DNA of 64,000 nt, from assembly GCF_021183625.1 (NCBI RefSeq), contig NZ_CP089214.1, forward strand, positions 4,588,001 through 4,652,000, given 5' to 3'. The notes below the pieces were generated by a model, which was given only the letters and a program-made list of their open reading frames with translations, ran no database searches and was not told the DNA's origin. Positions 35,250 through 44,024 of the stretch are shown here, piece after piece (position 1 is the stretch's first letter; the number at the start of each line of letters is the position of its first letter). The stretch comes from Nocardia asteroides (GTDB taxonomy: Bacteria > Actinomycetota > Actinomycetes > Mycobacteriales > Mycobacteriaceae). A program made the position numbers and the translations under genes.

Positions 35250-37100
35250 ATGAGATCGGGCTCGCAGGCGCCCCTGCTGATCGCGGTCGCCGGACTGAGC
35301 CCCCGGGCCGGAACCACCACGACCACCCTCGCCCTCGCTCACACCTGGCCCGGCCCGCAGACCGCCCTCATCGTGGAAGCCGACCCAGCAGGCGGTCAGC
35401 TCGCCGAAATGACCGGCGGGGACCCGCAGCTGGGGCTGGCGAGCCTGGCCCACCGAACCCGACCGGGTCAGCGCGTCACCCCTGATCTGCTGGCCCAGCA
35501 CGTGCAGTTCCTACCCGGAGGTGAGGCGCTGCTGGCCTCCCCGACCCGCCACGACCCCACACGAGCCGTCCCGGCCGCAGAACTGCTCACCGATCCCGAG
35601 GTGGACTGGCGCGGTCTCGGGGCGACAGTACTCGCCGATTGCGGCGTGCCCGAGCCGGATTCGGACCCGCACCCGGTCATCGACGCCGCCGACGCCTGCC
35701 TGTTCGTCATGCGAGCCGAGCACATCGACCCCGGGCTCGCCATCGCGCGCATCCATGCCCTCGCCCGCCACGGCAGCCTCCGGGGCGTCGTGCTCATCGG
35801 CGGCACCCGCGACTATGCCACTGCCCTCGGTGTCCCGGTCGTGGGTACGCTGCCCGCCACCCGCACCGGTGCCCGAGCCCTACTGACCGGCCGTCGCGTC
35901 CGGCGGGCCGCGCAGCTCCTCCCGTCCGCCGGGCTCATCGCCACCGCCGTCGAGCTGCAGCTGCGTACAGCCCGCCACCCGGCCCGGCCCGCGCCGCCGC
36001 CCGCACCCTACGACGCCCACCACGACTACCCCAGCCGTCGTGACGACACCGGGCCGAGGGTCTACCCGATCGACCCGCTGCCACCACCGCGCCCAGCCGC
36101 GTCGGAACCCGTGGAGAAGGAACTACCGGTGCTCAGCGCAGAGCCATCCGCCCCCCACGGTGTCCTTGCGGACCGAGCCGAGGACGCCGGCCAGCTGGGT
36201 GAGGACGTCGGCCAGCTGGGTGAGGACGACCTCGCCGCCCCACCGGAGTTCCCTCCGGCCTCCGTCCCACCGGAGGCCGACTCGCCCGCGCTGTCGATCG
36301 TCGTGTTCGGGGCGACGCGGGTGTTCTGGCGTGCGCCCGAGGCCGGTGAAGCGGTGGAGGTGACGAGTCAGTTGCAGCCGCGCAGCCGCGAACTCGTGGC
36401 CCTGCTGGCACTACATCCGGACGGGTTGAGCCGATCTCGGTTGATCGATCTGATCTGGGGCGGGCATTCCCCGGAGCGCTCGGCCGCGCTCAGCAACGCC
36501 CTCTCGCGGCTACGTGCCTCGATCACCACCGCCACCGGCGGGCAGATCACCGGAATCTTGACCCACGACCGGCTGCACTGCCGCCTGTCGGCCGCCGCGG
36601 TGAGTGTCGACTACTGGGAGTTCCTCGTCGCTGTCGCCGCGCGCCGCCGCTCCAGCGGCGACACCGACCGCAGCGCCGCCTGCCGGACCATCACCGCCAT
36701 CGCCACCAGCGACCTGGCCGCCGACCTGACCGGCTCCTGGATCGAACCGCTGCGCGAATCCGCCCGCCGCGACGCCCACAACGCACTGGACTGGCTGGCC
36801 ACCCACGACGCCGAGGACGACCCCCGCACGACCCTCGGACTGCTCGAGATGACAGCCGAAGCCGACCCCTACAACGAGACCGTGTGGCGCGACATCCTGC
36901 GCCAGCACGCCCGCCTGGGCGAATATGCCGCCCTCGCTCGCACCTACACACTCATGACCCGAAAACTCGGCGAGATCGGCGAAACCCCGAGCCGGAAAAC
37001 CCGAGAACTCCTCGAACACCTCCGCCGAGGAGAAGACCGAATCCATTCCGGCCCGAACCCCGGCCGGGCACGCAGAAATCAATCATCCCCACACACCTGA
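35250..37100 (+). CDS. ParA/MinD-like ATPase fused to a SARP-type winged-helix and BTAD regulator
   Basis: A 616-residue protein. Residues 1-230 follow the ParA/MinD fold: VAGLSPRAGTTTTTLALAHTW at the nucleotide loop, VEADPAGGQLAE, and a late LIGGTRD. Both lysines of the deviant Walker A motif (KGGxxKT) are replaced, so ATP hydrolysis is doubtful. A proline-rich linker carries a 7-residue tandem repeat (GQLGEDV). From about residue 345, LSIVVFGATRVFW, RSRELVALLALHPDGLSRSR and ALSNALSRLRASI form the winged helix of SARP activators, and the last 170 residues the helical BTAD. SARPs bind direct repeats of 11-bp period, and two such arrays lie at 50455-50677, so I propose this protein as their activator. 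Fusion with ParA is unusual. Confidence 0.78.
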   Translation: MRSGSQAPLLIAVAGLSPRAGTTTTTLALAHTWPGPQTALIVEADPAGGQLAEMTGGDPQLGLASLAHRTRPGQRVTPDLLAQHVQFLPGGEALLASPTRHDPTRAVPAAELLTDPEVDWRGLGATVLADCGVPEPDSDPHPVIDAADACLFVMRAEHIDPGLAIARIHALARHGSLRGVVLIGGTRDYATALGVPVVGTLPATRTGARALLTGRRVRRAAQLLPSAGLIATAVELQLRTARHPARPAPPPAPYDAHHDYPSRRDDTGPRVYPIDPLPPPRPAASEPVEKELPVLSAEPSAPHGVLADRAEDAGQLGEDVGQLGEDDLAAPPEFPPASVPPEADSPALSIVVFGATRVFWRAPEAGEAVEVTSQLQPRSRELVALLALHPDGLSRSRLIDLIWGGHSPERSAALSNALSRLRASITTATGGQITGILTHDRLHCRLSAAAVSVDYWEFLVAVAARRRSSGDTDRSAACRTITAIATSDLAADLTGSWIEPLRESARRDAHNALDWLATHDAEDDPRTTLGLLEMTAEADPYNETVWRDILRQHARLGEYAALARTYTLMTRKLGEIGETPSRKTRELLEHLRRGEDRIHSGPNPGRARRNQSSPHT

Positions 37101-37807
37101 AATGTGGGAACATCCGGTAGTCTATTACCGGGCGCGGCCGAACCCGCTGGAGTTGCACGCCCGGAATCGTCACTGCGATTTTCAGTTCGACGGAAATATT
37201 CTCCCCGATTCGTCAAATCGGATCTTTACTGAGATCCGGAGTGTCTCTCCCGGAGACCTTCGTAATTTTAATTGTGGGAAATGCGTGGGGAAGTGCATGG
37301 GGAAATGCGTGCGGAAATGCGTGGGGCGATCAAACCTCCCCACCCCCGATAGTCATATCGCCAGGTAGGGCGGCAGATATCCGGGCGGATATCATCCGGG
37401 ATTGTCCATACACAAAGCTATATGGACATGCGATGGCGGCCCGCCGATGCTGATCTCCCGTGTTCGTTCCACGCCTGTCTCCCGCTTTCCATTTCCTTTT
37501 CCCTGTCTCATTTCCGTTCTTCCTGTTTCATTACCTCTTTTTCTATCGCGTTGGTCGGTGGCGTGCGATCGTGCGCGGGCATTGCCGTGTGTGGTTCGGG
37601 CGCTTATTGCGCAGCGTGACTCGTCGTTGTCCGGAAAAATTCCGGGAAATTCGCGCACTTTTGGGGTTGTGAGCCTGTTCGAGGTCGAGCTAGCGTCGAG
37701 CCGTTCCCGGAATTCGCCGGGGAATTCGCAGAAATCCGAATGGCGGCCCCGCCGCACCTGTGCCGGAAAGGCGCGGGAATTCGGAGCTGAACTTCCAGGA
37801 GTTGCAA
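37101..37807. other. Gene-free regulatory stretch with 12-bp tandem repeats
   Basis: About 700 bases without a supported gene, clearly less G+C-rich than its surroundings. It holds the repeats at 37276-37323, a cluster of ATATC sites at 37374-37395, and must contain the promoter of the MoxR operon. It could also be a replication or transfer origin. Confidence 0.55.
37276..37323 (+). repeat. Four tandem 12-bp repeats
   Basis: GGGAAATGCGTG, GGGAAGTGCATG, GGGAAATGCGTG and CGGAAATGCGTG follow each other without gaps. Iteron-like arrays of this kind bind replication or regulatory proteins. No coding frame across them is credible. Confidence 0.8.
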
Positions 37808-38992
37808 ATGCCCACCACACCCGCCACCGTTGCACCGGCCGCCGGTCGTCTGCCGAATGGGGAATTGCGGCGCATGGTCGCCGGTGCGCTGGCCGCCGAC
37901 CCGGGCCGCGAACAGTCCCCCCGCGAAATCGCCAAGGGGCTCAACCGGTCCTCCGGGGCGGTCGGCAACGCCCTCGAGGCGCTGACCGCCGCCGGGCACG
38001 CCGAGCGCACCTCGGCCGCCCCCCGCCGCTACCGCGCCACCGCTGCCACCGCCACCGCCGCCGCATCGGCCGCCACCACCCCGGCAACGCCGCCCGCCCC
38101 GGCGGCCCCGGCCCCCAGCACGGCGAAACCGGCCCGCCGCCGGAAGAAGAACGCCACCCCGGCCGCGCCCGCCGCCCCGGCGGCCCCGGCCCGCACCGGC
38201 AACACGGTGGCGCGGCCGAACGGGCAGGACTACCACCTGCGCAAGTTGGCCGGGCGCGCCGATGTCGAGGTGCTGCACACGATGCGCACCGCCGAGGTGC
38301 CGGTGCTGCTGTACGGGCCGCCCGGAACGGGCAAGACCTCGCTCATCGAGGCCGCCTACGGTGACCTGCTGACCGTGCAGGGCGACGGCGACACCACGGT
38401 CGCCGACCTGGTGGGCGAGTACACCCAGAACCCGGACGGCACCTTCGTTTTCGTGCACGGGCCGATGGTCCGGGCCATGCGCGAGGGCCGGGTGCTGTTC
38501 ATCGACGACGCGACCCTCATCCCGCCGACCGTGCTCTCGGCGGTGTACCCCGCGATGGACGGCCGCCGCGAGATCGTGATCAAAGCCCACGGCGGCGAGG
38601 TGGTCAAAGCCGAGCCCGGATTCTTCGTGGTGGCCGGGCACAACCCCGGCGTGCACGGGGCGGTCCTGTCCGATGCGCTGGCATCCCGGTTCGCGTTCCA
38701 GGTGGCCGTGGGCAGCGACTACGACCTCGCCACCCAGCTCGGGGTCGACCGGCACGCGGTGAAAGTGGCCCGCGCGCTGGCCACCCGGCAGGACAAGGGC
38801 GAGGTCGGGTGGGCACCGCAGCTGCGCGAGCTGCTCGCCTTCGCCAAGATCGCCGCCGCCACCGACCAGGCCACCGCCCTGGCCAACCTCGTAGGGGCCG
38901 CACCGGAAGAGGACCGCGATGTCGTGGCCGCCGTGGTGAAAAGCGTGTGCGGCCGTAACCACGCCCCCCTCGCCCTCGGCCCCCGACTCTGA
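37808..38992 (+). CDS. MoxR-type AAA+ ATPase with N-terminal winged helix
   Basis: A 394-residue protein. ATG 37808 follows AGGAG by six bases. Residues 15-75 form a winged helix (EIAKGLNRSSGAVGNALEAL). An Ala/Pro/Lys linker (about 80-140) follows, then the AAA+ core: Walker A LYGPPGTGKTS (about 163-173), Walker B VLFIDDATLI (about 230), sensor region VVAGHNPGVHGAV and arginine-bearing ASRFAF. MoxR ATPases remodel VWA-domain partners, and such a partner is encoded next (39034). The fused DNA-binding domain is unusual. A decayed copy is at 3600-3700, and the same winged helix recurs in the protein at 41191. Confidence 0.87.
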   Translation: MPTTPATVAPAAGRLPNGELRRMVAGALAADPGREQSPREIAKGLNRSSGAVGNALEALTAAGHAERTSAAPRRYRATAATATAAASAATTPATPPAPAAPAPSTAKPARRRKKNATPAAPAAPAAPARTGNTVARPNGQDYHLRKLAGRADVEVLHTMRTAEVPVLLYGPPGTGKTSLIEAAYGDLLTVQGDGDTTVADLVGEYTQNPDGTFVFVHGPMVRAMREGRVLFIDDATLIPPTVLSAVYPAMDGRREIVIKAHGGEVVKAEPGFFVVAGHNPGVHGAVLSDALASRFAFQVAVGSDYDLATQLGVDRHAVKVARALATRQDKGEVGWAPQLRELLAFAKIAAATDQATALANLVGAAPEEDRDVVAAVVKSVCGRNHAPLALGPRL

Positions 38993-39033
38993 CCGCCCAC
39001 CCGCCCGCCCCACACAGAAAGGCACCCGCCGCC

Positions 39034-40815
39034 ATGACCGGCCACGTGATCACCACCCCGCCCGCACACCCCGCCGCGCCCGCTACCCCGGGCACCGGCC
39101 CGGCCACCCCCACCCCGCCCGCCACCGCCGCGCCCGCCCCGGCGTCGGTCCCGGTGACCGGCGGATGGGCGAGTCTGTCGGCCGCGATGACGACCGAGGC
39201 CGCGCCGATCGCCGACCGTGACGACCTCACCGTAGCCATCGCCCCCGGCGCGGCATTCGGGAACCCGGCGGTATTCGTCCCGAGCCAGGCGGCCATCGAG
39301 ATCGACGGCACCCGCCTCGCGATCGACCCGGCCCACGCGCACCCCGAACGCAACAGTGACCGCAACCGCTACCCGGCGGTGTGGGGCGCGCTGGTACACG
39401 AGTGCGCCCACGCCAAACACTCGGTATGGGAGGCACCCCGGGTCGCGCACCCGGAGGTGGTCGATGCCGCCTACCTGCTCGAGGAGTCCCGGATCGAGGC
39501 CGCCCACATCCGCCGCCGCCCCGACGACCGGCACTGGTTGCGCGCCTGCACCACCGAGATCGTGATCGGGGACAACGGCGGCGCGCTCGCCGCCGCCCGG
39601 ACACCGGCCACCCCCTACAACGCGGCCCGCAACGCCGCCCTCATCCTGGCCCGCCAGGACGGCGGCATCCTCACCGAGGCCGAGTGCGCGCCCGCCGCCA
39701 CCGCGATCGAGGCCATCCTCGGCACCGACACCCTCGCCAAGTTGCGCGCCATCTGGCGCGAGGCCCACACCGTTGCCGATACCGACACCGCCGCCATGCT
39801 CGAACTCGGCCAGCAGTGGTTCGACCTCATCGGCCCCGACCCCCACACCGACCCCGACCCGGGCTCGGTGCTGGGATCCGCGATCGGGGAGACGGTGAGC
39901 AACATCGGCGACGCGGTGGCCGCCTCACCGGCCGACCCCGACCCGGCCGAGGTCGCCGCCGCCGCACGCGAGGCCGCCGAGCAAGCGGCCGACGCGGCGG
40001 CGAAGCAGGCGCGCAGGGTATTCGGCAACGCATCGAGCAGGGGCCGAACCGCGAGCCGCCACAGGACCCGCGCGGCGCGGGCGGACGAGCGCACCGCCGC
40101 GCGGCTGCTGGCCCGCACTCTCGATACCGCCGCCACCCGCGAACGGGTCGCGGTGAAAACGACTTCCGCGCTGCCGCCGGGCCGGTTGCGGATGCGGGGC
40201 GCGCTGGTACGGGAAGCGCAACGCGCCGCCGGGGCGATCCCGACCGCCGAGCCGTTCACCCGCATCACTCGCAAGATTGTGGAGGTGCCGCCGTTGCGAG
40301 TCGGTATCGCCTGCGACGTGTCGTCCTCGATGAGCAACTACGCCGCCCCGGTGGCCTCGGCCGCGTGGATCATCGCCCACGCCGCCGAGCTGGCAACCAT
40401 GCCCGCCGACACCGCGACCGTCACCTTCGGGGCCTCGGTCGAACCGATCACCTACCCCGGCACCACCCCGAGACGGATCACCGAATTCGATTGCCCGGAC
40501 TACCTGCACGTGATCGATGCCGCTGTGAACGCCCTCGACGGTGCCCTCGATCTGGCCCGGCCCGGCGCGACCCGTCTGCTGGTGATCATCTCCGACGGGT
40601 TCTACTACGGCACCCAACGCGACAAAGCCCAGCGCCGCGTCAACGCACTGCGCGCGGCGGGATGCGCGGTGCTGTGGCTGGCACCGCACAACCCCGACCC
40701 GGAAGCCGACGACCCGGACCCGCTGGACGGGGTCACCGTGCACCTGGTCACCGACCCCGCCACCACGGCCACCGCCATCGGCCGCGCCATCAGCGCCGCC
40801 GTGCGCGCCGCCTGA
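39034..40815 (+). CDS. HExxH metallopeptidase-like and von Willebrand A domain protein
   Basis: A 593-residue protein (ATG 39034). After a proline-rich start, residues 110-230 contain GALVHECAHAKHS, an HExxH site, with EESRIEA some 30 residues later as a possible third metal ligand. A charged helical middle follows. The VWA domain occupies about 420-585 with MIDAS residues in CDVSSSMS (DxSxS), and later VIISDGFYYG. Pairing with the MoxR ATPase just upstream is the standard MoxR-VWA arrangement, where ATP drives remodelling of a metal-bound target. Here the partner also looks like a peptidase. Target and purpose in the element are unknown. Confidence 0.85.
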   Translation: MTGHVITTPPAHPAAPATPGTGPATPTPPATAAPAPASVPVTGGWASLSAAMTTEAAPIADRDDLTVAIAPGAAFGNPAVFVPSQAAIEIDGTRLAIDPAHAHPERNSDRNRYPAVWGALVHECAHAKHSVWEAPRVAHPEVVDAAYLLEESRIEAAHIRRRPDDRHWLRACTTEIVIGDNGGALAAARTPATPYNAARNAALILARQDGGILTEAECAPAATAIEAILGTDTLAKLRAIWREAHTVADTDTAAMLELGQQWFDLIGPDPHTDPDPGSVLGSAIGETVSNIGDAVAASPADPDPAEVAAAAREAAEQAADAAAKQARRVFGNASSRGRTASRHRTRAARADERTAARLLARTLDTAATRERVAVKTTSALPPGRLRMRGALVREAQRAAGAIPTAEPFTRITRKIVEVPPLRVGIACDVSSSMSNYAAPVASAAWIIAHAAELATMPADTATVTFGASVEPITYPGTTPRRITEFDCPDYLHVIDAAVNALDGALDLARPGATRLLVIISDGFYYGTQRDKAQRRVNALRAAGCAVLWLAPHNPDPEADDPDPLDGVTVHLVTDPATTATAIGRAISAAVRAA

Positions 40816-40820
40816 TCGCC

Positions 40821-40859
40821 CCGGGTGCCCCGGGCGCGCTACGCGCCCGGGGCACCCGG
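40821..40859 (+). terminator. Strong hairpin terminator after the VWA gene
   Basis: CCGGGTGCCCCGGGCGCG and CGCGCCCGGGGCACCCGG form a perfect 18-bp stem with a 3-base loop, starting six bases after the stop codon. The following 330 bases to 41190 hold no supported gene. Confidence 0.85.
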
Positions 40860-41190
40860 TCGCACCGGGGGCCGCGCCCGGCTACCGGCACGCCCCACCG
40901 CTCGCCCGGCCCCGCGGCGAGGTCGTCGGCGTGAGGCACCCGGCCTCGGCGCGCATGCGTAGCCGCGAGTCGAATTCCTCTCGTGCCGTGCGCATTCCGA
41001 AAATCGAAGAGAGGAATTCGGGGCCGCGACCAATTTCCACATTCCGCTTGACATCACACGCCCTATCGAGCGGTCATGGAACCCGGAACAGCACCGACCC
41101 CCCCGGGGGGAAACGCCCCCATCGGTGCGCATTCTGTCCGAACGTGGCGTCACCGATTCCACCCGAACCCCCATGTTGGAAGGAACCCCC

Positions 41191-41973
41191 ATGTCCAAGA
41201 AAAAGAACACCCGCACCGTGCCCCCGGCACCGCCCGCACCGGCCCCGGAACGCGGTTCGCGGTCGGGTGGGGTGGCCGGGCCGCGCCGCGACAGCACCCC
41301 CGCGTTGTGGGCGGCGCTGCGCGCCCACCCCGGCAGCACCACTGCCGCGCTGGCCGACACCGCCGGGGTCGGACTGTCCACCGCGCGGCGTCTGCTGGCC
41401 CAGTGGGAAACCGCCGGGCACGCACAGTCGCACACCGACCCCGAATCGCCCCGGGCCCCGAAAACCTGGTCCCCGGGCACGGGCGCACCCGCCACCGTCG
41501 AAGCGGAACCGCCCGCCGAACCGGCCCCGGCGGAACTGGCCACGCCGGAACCCGGGTTGCCCGAGCCGGTGGGTCCGGCCCCCGTCGCCCCCGGCCCTGT
41601 CGCCCCGGCCGACGACGCGGCGGTCCCCGGCGCGGACGTGCCCGCCGACCCCGGCACCACGGGACAGACCCCGGTGGTCGCCCCCACGGGCGACGTTCCC
41701 GCCGCCCCGGACCCTGCCACCCCGGCCCCGGCCGATACCCCGGCAGCGGCGCAGCAGGAGTCGACGGTGCGACGGCTGCCCGCCGGGGGGTTGCGGGGAC
41801 TGGTCGAGGACTTCCTGCACGACAACCCGAGAGAGGAGTTCACCCCGCACCAGATCGGCAAAGCCCTCGACCGGTCCAGCGGCGCGGTCCACAACGCCCT
41901 GGTCAAGCTCGCCAAGGACGGGACCGCTCAGCAGACCGGCGAGGCCCCCAAGAAATTCCGTTTCGCGTCCTGA
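41191..41973 (+). CDS. Protein with two winged-helix domains joined by a proline-alanine linker
   Basis: A 260-residue protein. ATG 41191 follows GGAAGGA. Residues 30-80 look like a helix-turn-helix (GSTTAALADTAGVGLSTARR). A long Pro/Ala/Glu linker (about 95-190) follows. Residues 200-258 form a winged helix, FTPHQIGKALDRSSGAVHNA, nearly the same as that of the MoxR ATPase (EIAKGLNRSSGAVGNALEAL). The shared domain suggests that the two proteins bind the same DNA or compete for it. A regulator of the MoxR-VWA unit is plausible; no target is visible. Confidence 0.7.
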   Translation: MSKKKNTRTVPPAPPAPAPERGSRSGGVAGPRRDSTPALWAALRAHPGSTTAALADTAGVGLSTARRLLAQWETAGHAQSHTDPESPRAPKTWSPGTGAPATVEAEPPAEPAPAELATPEPGLPEPVGPAPVAPGPVAPADDAAVPGADVPADPGTTGQTPVVAPTGDVPAAPDPATPAPADTPAAAQQESTVRRLPAGGLRGLVEDFLHDNPREEFTPHQIGKALDRSSGAVHNALVKLAKDGTAQQTGEAPKKFRFAS

Positions 41974-41993
41974 CGACGGGGCGATGCCGGAAT

Positions 41994-42016
41994 CCCCGGA
42001 GACTCTAACTCCGGGG
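41994..42016 (+). terminator. Hairpin after the winged-helix gene
   Basis: CCCCGGAG and CTCCGGGG form a perfect 8-bp stem with a 7-base loop, 20 bases after the stop codon and 50 bases before the next start. Confidence 0.6.
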
Positions 42017-42066
42017 AGTCCGACACCGCGCCTCTCAATGTATCTTCCTGAGAAAGGTGCTCGACC

Positions 42067-42474
42067 ATGTACGTCACTTCCACCCCGGCGATCCTGGCGT
42101 CCGCGCTGCACAAGGTGTTCGCCGACTCCGCACAGGCCCCCGACAGCATCGCGCTGTGGCTCGACATCGCGGCCGAGGCCGCGCGTGAGTTCAGCATGCC
42201 GGTGATGCCTTCGGTGCTCCCGTGGGTGCCGGTGTTTCTGAACTACCGGCTCTACCGGACCGAGGGCGAGTTCTTCCCGCTCACCGGGTCGGTGCGGATC
42301 ACGACCGGGCCGCTGGTCGGCAACACCTTCGCCGATCCCGACAGCGCCGCACGGGCGGTGGTCGTCGCGACCCCGGCCCCGGTGGCCGACATGATGCGGA
42401 AGGTGTCGCCGTCGTGGCGGTTCCGCTCCACCGGTACCCCGGCGGCGTTCACGCCGCGCGCAGGCCACATCTGA
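42067..42474 (+). CDS. Protein of unknown function, 135 residues
   Basis: ATG 42067 with AGAAAGG upstream. The sequence has a helical start (SALHKVFADSAQAP) and a beta-rich second half (LNYRLYRTEGEFFPLTGSVR, then WRFRSTGTPAAF). I recognise no family. It is the last gene of the plus-strand block and ends in front of a strong bidirectional terminator. Confidence 0.6.
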   Translation: MYVTSTPAILASALHKVFADSAQAPDSIALWLDIAAEAAREFSMPVMPSVLPWVPVFLNYRLYRTEGEFFPLTGSVRITTGPLVGNTFADPDSAARAVVVATPAPVADMMRKVSPSWRFRSTGTPAAFTPRAGHI

Positions 42475-42497
42475 TCTCCTGACTCCGCCTGCCGACT

Positions 42498-42546
42498 GAA
42501 ACGGCCGGTGGTGCCGAGCATGTCGCTCGGCACCACCGGCCGTTTC
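42498..42546. terminator. Very strong bidirectional terminator between convergent operons
   Basis: A perfect 22-bp inverted repeat with a 5-base loop (GAAACGGCCGGTGGTGCCGA and its complement, plus two more pairs). It separates the plus-strand genes ending at 42474 from the minus-strand operon ending at 42580. Confidence 0.92.
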
Positions 42547-42579
42547 GCTGTGCGCAGCGGGTGACCGCGTGGCGGTCGC

Positions 42580-43998
42580 CTATTTCGTGCGGTCGATCAC
42601 CTGGGCGATCCAGTCGCTCGGTGCGGGGGCGGCGGTGTCGTAGCCGGTGGCGTCGAACACGGCCGCACCGCCGCCCTGGGGGGCCGTAGCACCGGTGCCG
42701 GTAGTGGTGCCCGCCCTGGTGGTGGTGGCGGTGTTGTAGGTCTGGGTGAGTGCGGGGAACCGGGTACCGGTGAACGCGCTGGCGGTAGCCGAGAGGAGAT
42801 CGGCCGCGATCGGTGCAAGCCCGGTCAGCGCCAGCAACGCCGCGACGGGATCGCCGTCGGCGAGGCTTTCCACGGCGGTCCAGGCGATCTCCTGGGCTCG
42901 TCCGATGTCGGTGGCGATGCGGGCGATGTCGAGTCCTGCCAGGACCCCGACGACCTCTGCGGCGATCAGGGCGACCCCGGAGGTGTCCAGCGGCGCAGCC
43001 ACCGTCAACGCGGCGGCCACCAGCCGCAGATCGAGTCCATCGGCCAACGCGACCAGGGGGTTGAACTGGTTGTTCAGATCACCCGACACACGGTGCAGGC
43101 CGGGCACGTCACCTGCGGCGAGCAGGCCCGGCAGCTGAGCGAGATCGGCCCCGATCGCGGGCACCTTCGCGGTGAAGCTCGCGAGCCCGTTGAGCACGGT
43201 GACCACCTGAGCGAGCACCTGCGACGGGCCGAGCTGCCCGGTCCAGGCCGTGCCGGTGGTCGTGGTCGGTGCACTCGGTGCGGTGGGGACCGTCGCGGTG
43301 GTCGTGGGGGAGACGGTGGCGGGCGGGGCCGAGGGGGCGGTGGCGAGTGCGCGGCTGACCGCGGTGAGGACCGGTGCGGACTCGGTGGTAGTCGAGCAGT
43401 AGCTGTCGCCGTCGAGGCAGAGCGTGCGGACTCGCCCGGTCAGCTCGCCGAAGCCTTGCGGACGCGAGCCGGTGACGCCCTGTCCGGGAACCGAGGGGCC
43501 GAGCTGGAGGGTGACTGGGTCGCGGCGCGGGTCGGAGACGAGCGCGACGGCCACGACTCGGGAGGCCGGGACCGGACCTTTGTTGTTGCCGATGCTGGTG
43601 GCGAGGTCGCCGGTGACCTCGGCGCCCTGGCCGTAGCCGGCCAGAACGACTCGCGTGTCCGAGCACAGCTCCGAGAACGCCGCGGTGAGTTCTGCTCCGC
43701 TCACCGAACCGGCACCGCTGGCTGTCGGAGTGAGCGTGCGGACCTCGATGTCGCTGCCGTAGCGGGCGGTCAGTGACACCCCGAGCTGGGTGAGGATCCC
43801 GGGCATGGCCTGTCCGGTGGTGGCGGGGGCCGTCTCGTAGGTGCCCGGTACCAGCAGCGCGGTCCAGCGCGGGCACTGCGCCCCATCGCGGCCCGGTGTC
43901 GGTTCAGCGGTGGCGACACCGGCCGTGGCGGTGGTCGCGGCGATGGCCGCGCACAGTGCCAGCGCGGCGCGGCGGCGATGGTCTTGGTGGTGGTGCAT
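42580..43998 (-). CDS. Secreted cutinase-family protein with the nucleophile replaced
   Basis: A 472-residue protein. ATG 43998 has GGAG eight bases upstream. Signal peptide (about 8-31, ending VATAEP). The cutinase domain contains LLVPGTYETAP, VVLAGYGQGAEVTGDL and TLCLDGDSYC. Active cutinases have GYSQG; here serine is glycine, so catalysis is unlikely. A second, helical half (about 270-440) follows. It is the last gene of the minus-strand transfer operon. With the lipase-like protein at 33256 this is the second envelope hydrolase homologue in the element that has lost its nucleophile. Confidence 0.82.
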   Translation of the reverse strand: MHHHQDHRRRAALALCAAIAATTATAGVATAEPTPGRDGAQCPRWTALLVPGTYETAPATTGQAMPGILTQLGVSLTARYGSDIEVRTLTPTASGAGSVSGAELTAAFSELCSDTRVVLAGYGQGAEVTGDLATSIGNNKGPVPASRVVAVALVSDPRRDPVTLQLGPSVPGQGVTGSRPQGFGELTGRVRTLCLDGDSYCSTTTESAPVLTAVSRALATAPSAPPATVSPTTTATVPTAPSAPTTTTGTAWTGQLGPSQVLAQVVTVLNGLASFTAKVPAIGADLAQLPGLLAAGDVPGLHRVSGDLNNQFNPLVALADGLDLRLVAAALTVAAPLDTSGVALIAAEVVGVLAGLDIARIATDIGRAQEIAWTAVESLADGDPVAALLALTGLAPIAADLLSATASAFTGTRFPALTQTYNTATTTRAGTTTGTGATAPQGGGAAVFDATGYDTAAPAPSDWIAQVIDRTK

Positions 43999-44024
43999 GG
44001 GGGTTCTCCGTCCGTGTGAGGTGA

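Noticed and set aside
37276..37323. CRISPR array
   Set aside because: The repeats are only 12 bp, directly adjacent and without spacers, and no cas gene is present; the same holds for the 11-bp arrays at 50455-50677.
40931..42205. 424-codon plus frame rich in Pro and Arg
   Set aside because: It crosses a terminator and overlaps the winged-helix gene in another frame; composition is that of a shadow.
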